DNA from: Halomonas borealis
GTDB taxonomy: Bacteria > Pseudomonadota > Gammaproteobacteria > Pseudomonadales > Halomonadaceae
Assembly: GCF_004798905.1 (NCBI RefSeq)
Contig: NZ_SDMO01000003.1
Location: forward strand, 186,001 to 250,000
Direction of reading: 5' to 3'
Length of the DNA: 64,000 nt
Every line of letters begins with the position of its first letter. The first letter of the stretch is position 1. The notes beneath the pieces are model-generated. The model made no database searches. It saw nothing but the letters and a program-made list of their open reading frames with translations, and was not told the DNA's origin. This document shows positions 31,001 to 38,615 of the stretch, in pieces. A program made the translations under genes and the position numbers.

Positions 31001-31600
31001 CAGGGCGAAACCGAGTTCGGGGCTTTGGGGATAGCGCGCCTCCCAGCCCCGCAGCGCGGCGATGGCGCGCTCGCTTCCACCGGGCAGGCGTGCGGCCAGC
31101 TGCCAGTATTCGAGCGCCAGCGCCAGGGTCGGCAGGCCCTCGGCGAACAGCGTGTCGTAGGCGGCCTTGGCCGCCTCGAGCCGCCCCGCGGTGGCGAGCA
31201 GGCGGGCCTGCCCCAGGGCATTGCCGGACTCGTCGCCGGCCAGTGACAGGTTGAGGCGTGCCAGCCGGTAGGCGTCGCTGGCAGGCGCCAGCCGGCTCAG
31301 GCGCTCGACCAGCCGTGCGGCCTCGCCGACATCATCGCGGCGCAGGGCCTGCCGAGTCTTGGCCTCGAGGATACGCGGGTCGTCCGGAGCCATCGCGCTC
31401 AGCCGCTCCAGCGCCTGAGCGACGATCGCCTCGTTGTGCCGTGCCTCGCCCAGGCGTACCTGCTCGAGCAGGTACGCGGTAGGTGAGACGCGGGCTTCTT
31501 GCGGGGCTGCGTCGGGCAGCGGTTGTGCGAGCAGCGGGGAGGCCATGCCGATCAGCAGGGCACACAGTACCGTCGTGGACAGCAGGCGGGTGTCTCTCAT
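28100..31600 (-). CDS. bcsC: Cellulose synthase outer-membrane exporter with TPR domain
   Basis: The product of 1166 residues has a signal peptide (1-25), a long periplasmic solenoid of tetratricopeptide repeats (about 40-800) and a C-terminal beta-barrel region rich in alternating aromatic residues. This is the BcsC architecture: TPRs align the synthase and the barrel exports the glucan through the outer membrane. The start at ATG 31600 overlaps the bcsZ stop by four bases (ATGA). It is the last gene of the minus-strand bcs operon. Confidence 0.92.
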   Translation of the reverse strand: MRDTRLLSTTVLCALLIGMASPLLAQPLPDAAPQEARVSPTAYLLEQVRLGEARHNEAIVAQALERLSAMAPDDPRILEAKTRQALRRDDVGEAARLVERLSRLAPASDAYRLARLNLSLAGDESGNALGQARLLATAGRLEAAKAAYDTLFAEGLPTLALALEYWQLAARLPGGSERAIAALRGWEARYPQSPELGFALARLLLGEDRQTEAERYLSRLSEDSGSRLAAARLWRDTLREAPASDASVTAWERFLRRFGATEYADEARQTLAEQRRLLANPAYRARQRGLARLAQQQGTAAEADIQRALAAYPDDVELLGALGIIRLRQGRHDAALARFERARALDISGLSGDKWATLIATARYWQQIRQGDAALAAGTLDQAERAYRSASRLQDDASRAWLGLGDVARQRGESGPAERAYRQALGRSPGSATALTRLAELYAAQSPQRAVDFIDALPAAQQRLLADTRTALHLDTLKHEGERLAAESRWDAAAQRFAEARTLAPDDVWLTYALAQALQRLSQPARADAAFADLLSRLATPQALAQGRYAQALYLSGDDRDQAALTSLERIPPAQRDDDIRALRQRLELTRLLARAERLREAGQAEQARRLLAVQADNADLEQRLGDWALADDEPRLAERHYRQALRLAPDSVTARLGLVDAALARGDDEAARRTLAAFTPPDDDLNARRRTANAWSALGEPARAQRQADALIAMPTTSDDALLWRDAARIANAAGDSTTALARYRRALAIIEPTDPAMLNDDAAFSRALRSREDDDWLAASLRADAAALYRSRHTHIRADRLVQNDSGTHGVSELTTATDMLEIDTPFGAGRGFLRLDRVALDAGRLERDGGGLNRDEFGTCAATGCRNDFDQQDSGVSVGVGWYDNTWRVDVGTTPIGFAVTDWVGGLEYNGELGPLWATAELSRRPLTGSLLSYAGTQDPNTGKTWGGVRATGVDLGLGYDQGGPNGVWSNLGVHHLSGENVPDNQRLRLMGGIYHKLINRPDERLSIGVNTLAMHYRENLGGYSFGQGGYYSPRRYLSFSLPVGYRRRTSDWSWSLEAAISHSWTESGPRERYPLGDAFSASLPDATARDASSRGGGIGFSAAATLERRLSAHWRAGLALDAQQSEGYSPNALQFYLRFSPAPWQGDLDLPPAPLTPYADGG

Positions 31601-32703
31601 GGTGTCTCCCAGGCCGGGTGTAGGGTGCCGTCGGCGGCGAAGCGATAGCGCCCCTGGTCCCAGCCGACGCCGAACAGCGTCAGGACCTGGCCGTAGTACG
31701 CCTCGGCATCGACGGGATCGTTGGCGATCCGCTGGCGCTGACGCCTGGCCGGGGAAGCGTCGTCGCCGGCGGTGGCCACCAGGAACGGCAGTAGGGCGGC
31801 GGAGAAGCTCGTGTTGGCGGTGCCCCGGGATTCGCCGCTTCGGGCATCGATGCGCTCCGGGGGCGCGCCTCGCTCGGCGGTCAGGTCGCGCATGGGCAGG
31901 AAATGCGCGAGCAGCGCGTCGCGGTGGGGCGCGTCGTCGGCGAGCATGCCCAGCCACAGGTAGACGCGAATGGCATCGTAGTCGCCGGACGCGCCATGCC
32001 GGGGGTCTGGCTGCCAGCCGTGGTCCGCTCGCCAGGCGACCCAGTCCGGCGCCAGCCCGCGCGGGGCGCTATCGATGAGCAGGCTGGGCACTCGGCGCGC
32101 GATCTCCGGCCAGGGCTCGCCCAGTGCGCTCAGGCGGGCCATGAGCTGCGGCGGCAGATAACTGGGATTAAGACGCCAGCGGGCGTCGCCCGTGAAGCCC
32201 ATGCGCCCGGGCAGCAGCATGCTGCCGAAGCCGGGCAGATCGACGACTTCCTGCTGGGCGATGCGCGCGGCCAGGCGTTGCCCCAGCACACGGTAGTCGC
32301 GGCGCTGCCACAGGCGGCCGGCCTCCAGCAGGGTATAGGCGAGCCACAGGTCGGAGTCGGCGGCGCTATTGGCATCGATCACGCCCCAACGGTCATCGTC
32401 GCGTCGCCCCCATAGCCAGGCGGGCAGCATCGTCCCCATGTCGCCCTTGGCCAGGTGCTCCTGCGTCCAGTCGAGTACGCGCTGGAAGGTGTCGCGGTCG
32501 TCGGCGACCAGGGCGAAGAACAGCGCGTAACTCTGCCCCTCCGAGGTGGTGATCCGACGCGGGTCGGAGGGGTCGATGACGCGGCCGCTGGCGTCGACCA
32601 GGTTGGCCTTGAAGCGTGCCCAGGCGGGCCAGTCTTGATCGGCCGCCTGGAGCGGAAGGACGACGACCTGCAGGGCCATGGCCAGTAGCACGGCGCGTAG
32701 CAT
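31597..32703 (-). CDS. bcsZ: Periplasmic endo-beta-1,4-glucanase of the cellulose locus (GH8)
   Basis: This 368-residue GH8 cellulase has a signal peptide (1-20) and the catalytic residues of the E. coli enzyme at identical positions: Glu55 in SEGQSY and Asp243 in DYDAIRVYLW. It trims or edits nascent cellulose in the periplasm. It lies three bases after bcsB and overlaps bcsC by ATGA, so it is translationally linked to the export genes. Confidence 0.94.
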   Translation of the reverse strand: MLRAVLLAMALQVVVLPLQAADQDWPAWARFKANLVDASGRVIDPSDPRRITTSEGQSYALFFALVADDRDTFQRVLDWTQEHLAKGDMGTMLPAWLWGRRDDDRWGVIDANSAADSDLWLAYTLLEAGRLWQRRDYRVLGQRLAARIAQQEVVDLPGFGSMLLPGRMGFTGDARWRLNPSYLPPQLMARLSALGEPWPEIARRVPSLLIDSAPRGLAPDWVAWRADHGWQPDPRHGASGDYDAIRVYLWLGMLADDAPHRDALLAHFLPMRDLTAERGAPPERIDARSGESRGTANTSFSAALLPFLVATAGDDASPARRQRQRIANDPVDAEAYYGQVLTLFGVGWDQGRYRFAADGTLHPAWETP

Positions 32704-32706
32704 GCT

Positions 32707-34950
32707 CTACTCCTTGCCGGCGTCCAGGCGCCGGGCGGCGATGCGGCGCAGGATACGCCACAACAGGAAGGCCACCAGCAACACGGCAAGCACGGCCATG
32801 CCGGCGATCCACCCGGGGTAGGCGGACAGGTGGTACCACAGCCAGTGGCTCCATGACAGGTCGCCGACGTAGTAGCGTTCGCCCACCCGCTGGCTGGTCA
32901 CGCCCGAGTCACGGAACAGGCTGACCGAGCCGTGGATCTGTGCGACCCGTGACGGGTCGTTCAGGGTGTCGTTGAGCAGGCGCTGGTCGGCGGGCCGGGG
33001 AGCGAGCATGGCGACCATGCTGCGTTCGTCGTGGTACGGCGAGGGCATTTCGAGCAGCGCGGCCAGGTTGCCGTGGGCGCTCACGGTGACGTCGCGGTCG
33101 GCCGGAACGTCGTCGGTGCCGAGATCGTCGGGGCGGGGCCGCGCAGCGCCGGCGATACGCAGGCGACTCCGGGCGTCGGGCCCGAGCGCCACGACGGACT
33201 CGTGATCCGCGAGGCGGTCGGGCAGGCTGCCGATGGCCAATAGGTCGGCATCGATGTCGCTGGCGGCGCTCCAGTCATCGGTCAGGCGTACCGCCACACC
33301 GGGGTAGCCGGTCTGGGCGCCGATGCGGCCCAGGCTGTCGAACAGGGTCGACAGCTCGCTGGCCGACGGTGTCGGCGGCGTCACGACCAGGGTCTGCGAC
33401 AGGTCGGCGAGGCGGCTGAACGGGAAGCCGGCGTTGGTGAAGGTGCTCAGCGCCGGCATCGCCAGGTAATGAGGGAACCCCGACAGATCGATGGTCGACT
33501 GGTCGTCGATGCTGACCCGGTGCGCGACCGGCGAGACGATGGGACAACTGTCGCTTCCGCCACCCATGTGATTGGCATAGTCGAAATCGAAGCGCAGCCG
33601 GTTGAGGGCACCCAGCTTGAGTGCGGGGATGTCGACACGGGGTTGCTGCCCCAGCCAGCCTTGTAGCAAGGGCACTCGGAAGCCGTCGGTCTCGGCGTTG
33701 CCCCCCTCGGAGGCGAGCGGAAACGACTTCAGATACTGATCATTGATGCTGACGTCGAGCCGCGAGCCGGCCTCCACGGAGGGTGGGGTGTAGCGATAAC
33801 CAAGCTCCAGGTCGACCTGCTCATCGTTCCACACGAACAGGTCCGGGGGGATGCGTATGTCGAGGTTCAGCGGGCGGGGCTCCATGCCATCGGTCTGAAG
33901 CTGGGTCGGATAGTCGATCAGCTCGGCGAAGCGCACTGGACGATCGGTGGGAATCCAGGCCGGTGCATCATAGGGGCGGCGGGGTTCGAGGGTGTCGAGG
34001 GTCTCGACGCTGGCGCTCTGCCCACGCAGCAAGACGTCGCCCAGTGCCAGGGCCTGGGCGGCTTCGACCAGGTCGTCTGCATCGCGGCCGAGAACCAGCA
34101 GCAGCTTGGCATAGGGCGAATCGGGATGGCTGATCAGTTCGATGGTCGGGCCGTCGACCCCGGGGTAGTCGGCGAGGAAGTCGGGGCGTCGATCGTTGGT
34201 GGCGAGCACCACCGAGTGTCGCCTCGGTGGCGCCTCGAAGGCTACCGGGAAGTGTTGCCCACGCCAGTCGGCGTGGGTGCCGAACCAGGAGGCGACGATG
34301 CCGCCGGCACGCTGCATGTCGGGGCTCGGTGCGGTGGGCAGCACGAAGGGAATGTCCAGCGAACCATCGTCGCGCGGATAGAAGAACGGCCGGGGGAGAC
34401 GCGACAGATCATTGGCCAGCGGCAGCGCCTGCTCGCGTAGCGTCAGCGTGCTGTCGCCGTTAAGTGCGAGCCAGATGCTGGTATGGGAGGGGTCCTCGCA
34501 GATGTTGGTGTAGTGGCCGACGAGCTCCAGGCGCAGGCGGTTGAAATCGCCGATCAACCGCGGGTCGAGGTCGATCCGTGCCTGCTGGGCCCCGCCGGGG
34601 GCGGTGGCTTGTAGCGGCAACGTGTCCACCAGGTCGTCGTTGAGGTAGACCTTGAGGTGCGAGACCTCTCCCAACAGGGACGGGGAAGGGGTGTAGCGCA
34701 GATCAAGGATCGCCTGGGTCACCAGGCGATCACCGCGGATACCGAACTCGAGCTGGCGCCTGGGGGTCAGGCCGCTTAGCTCCAGCCCGCCGCCGGCGAG
34801 ACGCTCGAGGCGGAGGCTACGTTCGGTGACCGGCGCCTTGCCGTCGGCGATCGCGGCCTGGGAGGGCGGAGGCTCCTCTAGCGGTGTCGTCTGGGCCTGA
34901 GCGGGCAGGGCAATGGCAAGCAGCAGCGACAAAAGCAAGCGATAGCGCAT
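32707..34950 (-). CDS. bcsB: Cellulose synthase periplasmic regulatory subunit
   Basis: The 747-residue product has a signal peptide (1-19), two repeats of a carbohydrate-binding jelly-roll plus flavodoxin-like module, and one C-terminal membrane segment (about 712-737) that docks onto BcsA. BcsB is needed for BcsA activity and guides the polymer across the periplasm. It starts 18 bases after the end of bcsA, in the normal A-B-Z-C order. Confidence 0.93.
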   Translation of the reverse strand: MRYRLLLSLLLAIALPAQAQTTPLEEPPPSQAAIADGKAPVTERSLRLERLAGGGLELSGLTPRRQLEFGIRGDRLVTQAILDLRYTPSPSLLGEVSHLKVYLNDDLVDTLPLQATAPGGAQQARIDLDPRLIGDFNRLRLELVGHYTNICEDPSHTSIWLALNGDSTLTLREQALPLANDLSRLPRPFFYPRDDGSLDIPFVLPTAPSPDMQRAGGIVASWFGTHADWRGQHFPVAFEAPPRRHSVVLATNDRRPDFLADYPGVDGPTIELISHPDSPYAKLLLVLGRDADDLVEAAQALALGDVLLRGQSASVETLDTLEPRRPYDAPAWIPTDRPVRFAELIDYPTQLQTDGMEPRPLNLDIRIPPDLFVWNDEQVDLELGYRYTPPSVEAGSRLDVSINDQYLKSFPLASEGGNAETDGFRVPLLQGWLGQQPRVDIPALKLGALNRLRFDFDYANHMGGGSDSCPIVSPVAHRVSIDDQSTIDLSGFPHYLAMPALSTFTNAGFPFSRLADLSQTLVVTPPTPSASELSTLFDSLGRIGAQTGYPGVAVRLTDDWSAASDIDADLLAIGSLPDRLADHESVVALGPDARSRLRIAGAARPRPDDLGTDDVPADRDVTVSAHGNLAALLEMPSPYHDERSMVAMLAPRPADQRLLNDTLNDPSRVAQIHGSVSLFRDSGVTSQRVGERYYVGDLSWSHWLWYHLSAYPGWIAGMAVLAVLLVAFLLWRILRRIAARRLDAGKE

Positions 34951-34968
34951 CGATACACGATCCTTGTC

Positions 34969-37536
34969 TTAGCGGTATTGGCGTTGTCCGGCGGGGGCGA
35001 TGGTCAGCCGGCGCGGGAAGAAGGAGCCCAGCCAGCCCAGCGAACGGCGCACCGACGGTGGGGCGTGCAGGAACAGGCGGCGATAGCCCTCGAGGCCGAG
35101 CCCCATGACGTCGCGCAGGCTCTGCATGGGACGGTCCTCGGCGATATCGTCGCGCCACAGCGTCCAGGTATCGGCGCGGGCGAAGGTGCACTGGATATAG
35201 GCGATGTGCTGTGGCAGCGACATCGGTGCCAGGGTCAGGCCGGCTTGGTTATCACTCAGGTGGACCACGCGAGCCTCGAAGGCATGCTCCTGGCGGCCGC
35301 GACGCAACAGCAGCGTGACCATCTCGTCTGGCTCGAGCATATTGCTACGCGGCAGGCGGAGGCCTACCCCCGACTCGGCATAGTCGTGGAGGACACAGGG
35401 GAAGGCATGGCCATCCTCGCGCGCCACGGCGGCATCCTGATCGACCCGTACACGATGGTGATGTCGTACCTGGTGGGCCTCCGCGGCCACGGCGATCGCA
35501 CCGCCCAGGATCATCAGGTTGTAGAGCGTCCAGACGAGGCTCACCAGCACGGTGGGGATCTCGTCCGTCGGCCCGGCGTAAAGGCGCCAGCCGGCCGCCA
35601 CGACGCCGGTGAGGTTGAGCAGGACCAGTAGCAGGTAGGGGCGTGAGATTCCCCAGTCGAAATAGCGCTTGGCGACCAGGCCTCCCTTGACGGTGACATT
35701 GAACTTGCCCTTGTGGGGGTTGATCAGGGCCATCGTGGTCGGTCGGGCGATATACCAAGCGAGCACGGCGTCGTAGATCTCGCTCCAGAAACTGTGTCGG
35801 TGGCGCCCCTGGATGCGTGAGTTGGTCAGACCCGAATGGAACATGTGAGGGGCGACATAGAGCAGGATGGCCGCGGCCGGCGCATAGATGATGTAGGCAT
35901 GCAGGAGCAGGAAGGCCAGCGGCGCCGTGAGGAAGATCAGCCGCGGGATGCCGGCCAGGAAATGCAGCATGGCGTTGGCGTAGCACAGCCGCTGGCCCAG
36001 CGATAGGCCGCGCCCCAGCAGGGGGTTGTCGAGGCGGAAAATCTGCGCCATGCCACGCGCCCAGCGGATGCGCTGGCCGATATGCGCCGACAGGCTCTCG
36101 GTGGCTAGCCCGGCCGCCTGGGGCAGGCGCAAGTAGGCAGAGGTATAGCCGTGACGATGCAGGCGCAGAGAGGTATGAGCATCCTCGGTGACCGTTTCCA
36201 CGGCGAAGCCGCCGATGGCTTCCAGGGCGCTGCGCCGGAGCACGGCGCAGGAGCCACAAAAAAATGAGGCATCCCACAGGTCATTGCCATCTTGCACCAG
36301 CCCATAGAAGAGTGTGCCCTCATTGGGCATCTCGCGGAAACGTCCCAGGTTGCGCTCGAAAGGATCCGGGGAAAAGAAGTGATGCGGTGTCTGCAAAATA
36401 CCCAGGCGCGGCTCCTTCAGGAACCAGCCCAGTGTCATCTGCAGGAAGGAGCGTTGGGGGACGTGATCGCAATCGAAGATGGCCAGGAACTCGCCGTCGG
36501 TGACGGTCATCGCATGATTGAGATTGCCCGCCTTGGCATGACGATTATCGTTGCGCGTGATGTAGTTGATGCCGACCGATGCGGCGAACTCGCGCATCTC
36601 CGCGCGTCGTCCGTCATCGAGCAGATGAATGCGTAGCTGGCTTTGCGGCCAGTCGATGCCCAGCGCGGCCAACACCGTGGGGCGCACGACTTCGAGTGGC
36701 TCGTTATAGGTAGGGATCATCAGGTCGATCGTCGGCCAGCGCGATGCATCCTCGGGCAGGGGCACGGGGCGACGATTGAGCGGCCAGAGGGTCTGCACGT
36801 AGCCGAGGATCAGGATCAGCCAGGTATAGGTCTCGGCGCCGAGAAGGAGCAGGCCGCAGATCATGTCCAGTGGGTCGTTCCAGTTCAGCGTCGAGGTATA
36901 GCGCCACCACAGGTAGCGGCATGAGACGGTGACCGACAGCACGATCAGAACCAGGGTCGCCAGCCGCCCGGGGATGTTTTTCACCACCAGGGCGATGCCC
37001 CACAGCAGCACCACGAATACGGCCTGCGCCGTGAGCGAGAAGGGCTGGGTGATCACCAGCAGCATCAATAGGGTGGCCAGGATGCCCATGGCCAGTAGCG
37101 GCCAGGACGAGGCATCGGTGGTGGTCTGAGGGGCACGCCGCATGGTGGGCATCAGGCGTTGAGGCAGGGAGTGTAGGGCCTGACGATAGGCTTCCCGAGC
37201 CTGTGCCCACCAGGATGCTGGCGGCGTGTCGGCAGTCGATGCCCGACAGGGCCGGGGGCGATGCGGGCGCAGCATGGCCAACCAGACGATCTGGATCAGA
37301 TAGCGCAGGGGGTCAGCTAGGCCTGGCCGGCGGCGGCGGAGATGGCGAAAGGCGTGCCCATGTCGAGTGAAGAGCTCTCGCCAGGCCGGTGACTCGAAGC
37401 GCCACAGGGCCCAGCCGAGTAGCCAGCACAGGGTCAGCAGGGCGGCGGTCAGCGGGCCGGCACCGCGCTTGATGCGCAGGGCTCGATAATAGCGCGAGAG
37501 AGGTTTCATCAGGCTGCGGCGCAGGAGCAGGGTCAT
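34969..37536 (-). CDS. bcsA: Cellulose synthase catalytic subunit with PilZ domain
   Basis: This 855-residue inner-membrane glycosyltransferase 2 polymerises UDP-glucose. The signature residues are present: DGRR and FDCDH aspartates, FFCGS, TEDAHTS and QRIRW. The C-terminal PilZ domain binds c-di-GMP in the family. Here the first motif RxxxR is intact (RHHHR), but the second, normally D/NxSxxG, reads DYAESG at 718-723, so its serine is alanine; E. coli has DFSDGG as I recall. Activation by c-di-GMP is still likely but perhaps altered in affinity. It overlaps bcsQ by ATGA (37533-37536). Confidence 0.95.
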   Translation of the reverse strand: MTLLLRRSLMKPLSRYYRALRIKRGAGPLTAALLTLCWLLGWALWRFESPAWRELFTRHGHAFRHLRRRRPGLADPLRYLIQIVWLAMLRPHRPRPCRASTADTPPASWWAQAREAYRQALHSLPQRLMPTMRRAPQTTTDASSWPLLAMGILATLLMLLVITQPFSLTAQAVFVVLLWGIALVVKNIPGRLATLVLIVLSVTVSCRYLWWRYTSTLNWNDPLDMICGLLLLGAETYTWLILILGYVQTLWPLNRRPVPLPEDASRWPTIDLMIPTYNEPLEVVRPTVLAALGIDWPQSQLRIHLLDDGRRAEMREFAASVGINYITRNDNRHAKAGNLNHAMTVTDGEFLAIFDCDHVPQRSFLQMTLGWFLKEPRLGILQTPHHFFSPDPFERNLGRFREMPNEGTLFYGLVQDGNDLWDASFFCGSCAVLRRSALEAIGGFAVETVTEDAHTSLRLHRHGYTSAYLRLPQAAGLATESLSAHIGQRIRWARGMAQIFRLDNPLLGRGLSLGQRLCYANAMLHFLAGIPRLIFLTAPLAFLLLHAYIIYAPAAAILLYVAPHMFHSGLTNSRIQGRHRHSFWSEIYDAVLAWYIARPTTMALINPHKGKFNVTVKGGLVAKRYFDWGISRPYLLLVLLNLTGVVAAGWRLYAGPTDEIPTVLVSLVWTLYNLMILGGAIAVAAEAHQVRHHHRVRVDQDAAVAREDGHAFPCVLHDYAESGVGLRLPRSNMLEPDEMVTLLLRRGRQEHAFEARVVHLSDNQAGLTLAPMSLPQHIAYIQCTFARADTWTLWRDDIAEDRPMQSLRDVMGLGLEGYRRLFLHAPPSVRRSLGWLGSFFPRRLTIAPAGQRQYR

Positions 37537-38267
37537 GTCGACGAGGCTCCATGCTGGGCCAGCAGCCAGGCCGCCAGGCGATGCAGGTCCTGGCTGGCGA
37601 GGCTGTCGGGGCGATGGCTGACCACGCCGCGCTTGTGAGCCAGGGCCTCGAACATGGCCTCGTCGCGATGGATGCTGAGGGGCACCAGCCAGTCGTCATG
37701 CTGCTGTTGCCACAGGGCATGCAGGTCATTCTGCAGGGCGCTGCGGGCCGATAGCCGATTGATCAGCAGGTACTCACCAACGCTGACGGTATGCGCCTCG
37801 AGCAGGGCGTGGCAAGCGGGGTCGGCCTGGCTGACCAGCAGCCAGGTATCCGCCACGCGGCGAGCCTGGCGTTGTGCCACCGGGTCATGGGCCGGGACGT
37901 CGATCACCACCCAGCGATAGGCCTCGGCCTCGAGGGAGGCTAGCCGCCGCTGCCATAGCGCGGGCTCGTCGTCGCGGTCATCGTCTTGTGCCTGCTCGAG
38001 GTCGTCGGGTTCGCCATGGGGCAGGAAGTGTAACCGGGCGCCTTGCACGTAGGCGGCTTCGTGCCAGGCGAGGCCCTCCTGTCGGGCTTGTGCCCAGCCT
38101 CGAGGATCGTCCCAGGCATGGTTGAAATGCAGACGCAGCAGGTTGCGTGAGTCCAGGTCGAGACACAGCACCGGTTCCCCGGCCTGGGACAAGGCCTCGG
38201 CCAGACCGGCCGCCACCGAGCTGGCGCCGGTGCCACCCCGCAGGCCTTGCACGGCGAGGGTCTTCAA
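37533..38267 (-). CDS. bcsQ: MinD/ParA-like cellulose biosynthesis protein
   Basis: The product of 244 residues is a MinD-like ATPase of the BcsQ family, with the degenerate P-loop GLRGGTGASS at residues 8-17 like the GVRGGVGTTS of E. coli. BcsQ, with BcsR, positions and stabilises the cellulose synthase complex at the cell pole. It overlaps bcsR (ATGA, 38264-38267) and bcsA (ATGA), indicating coupled translation. Confidence 0.92.
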   Translation of the reverse strand: MKTLAVQGLRGGTGASSVAAGLAEALSQAGEPVLCLDLDSRNLLRLHFNHAWDDPRGWAQARQEGLAWHEAAYVQGARLHFLPHGEPDDLEQAQDDDRDDEPALWQRRLASLEAEAYRWVVIDVPAHDPVAQRQARRVADTWLLVSQADPACHALLEAHTVSVGEYLLINRLSARSALQNDLHALWQQQHDDWLVPLSIHRDEAMFEALAHKRGVVSHRPDSLASQDLHRLAAWLLAQHGASST

Positions 38268-38467
38268 GTCGCACGCCCCGAACGGGAAAGCACCGTCTCG
38301 GCCAGCAGTGGCCAGCGAGCCAGGTCGGCCGTCAGGCGTTCGCGTGCGGCAATGTTGTGGTAAGGGAAGTCGGGAAGCCCCGCCTTGTGGAGCAGTGCGC
38401 GGGTATCGTCATCGTAGCGCGGCGAAGCAGGCGCATGATGGGGAATGATCAGGCCATGAGTCGACAT
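38264..38467 (-). CDS. bcsR: Small cellulose synthase regulator BcsR
   Basis: This 67-residue protein ends with the BcsR core: a DDDTRALL segment, then GLPDFPYHNI and ARWPLLAE, closely matching E. coli BcsR (SLPDIDYADI and KRWPLLAE). BcsR binds BcsQ and is needed for cellulose production. I chose ATG 38467; the frame upstream runs through the control region with no homology. It is the first gene of the minus-strand bcsRQABZC operon. Confidence 0.9.
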   Translation of the reverse strand: MSTHGLIIPHHAPASPRYDDDTRALLHKAGLPDFPYHNIAARERLTADLARWPLLAETVLSRSGRAT

Positions 38468-38615
38468 GCATCTCCTTGATGATCGATGTGAGGGCGGCGT
38501 CGCTAGCCCACCAAACGCTAGACAACTAGCATCATTTGCATGCTGTGTTTCGCATGTGCTCAGCATGAAATGTCGTAAACTCACTCTAAGATGTAGGTTA
38601 GGTAATTGATTCGCC
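38468..38615. promoter_or_regulatory. Divergent control region of the cellulose operons
   Basis: These 148 bases must drive both bcsRQABZC and bcsEFG. The centre is much richer in A+T than the genes. It holds GCATG three times in the same orientation (38538-38542, 38552-38556, 38563-38567) and an inverted pair GCTAG 38502-38506 and CTAGC 38526-38530. These could be binding sites for an unidentified regulator. TAAACT near 38576 is a possible -10 toward bcsE, without a convincing -35. Confidence 0.4.
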
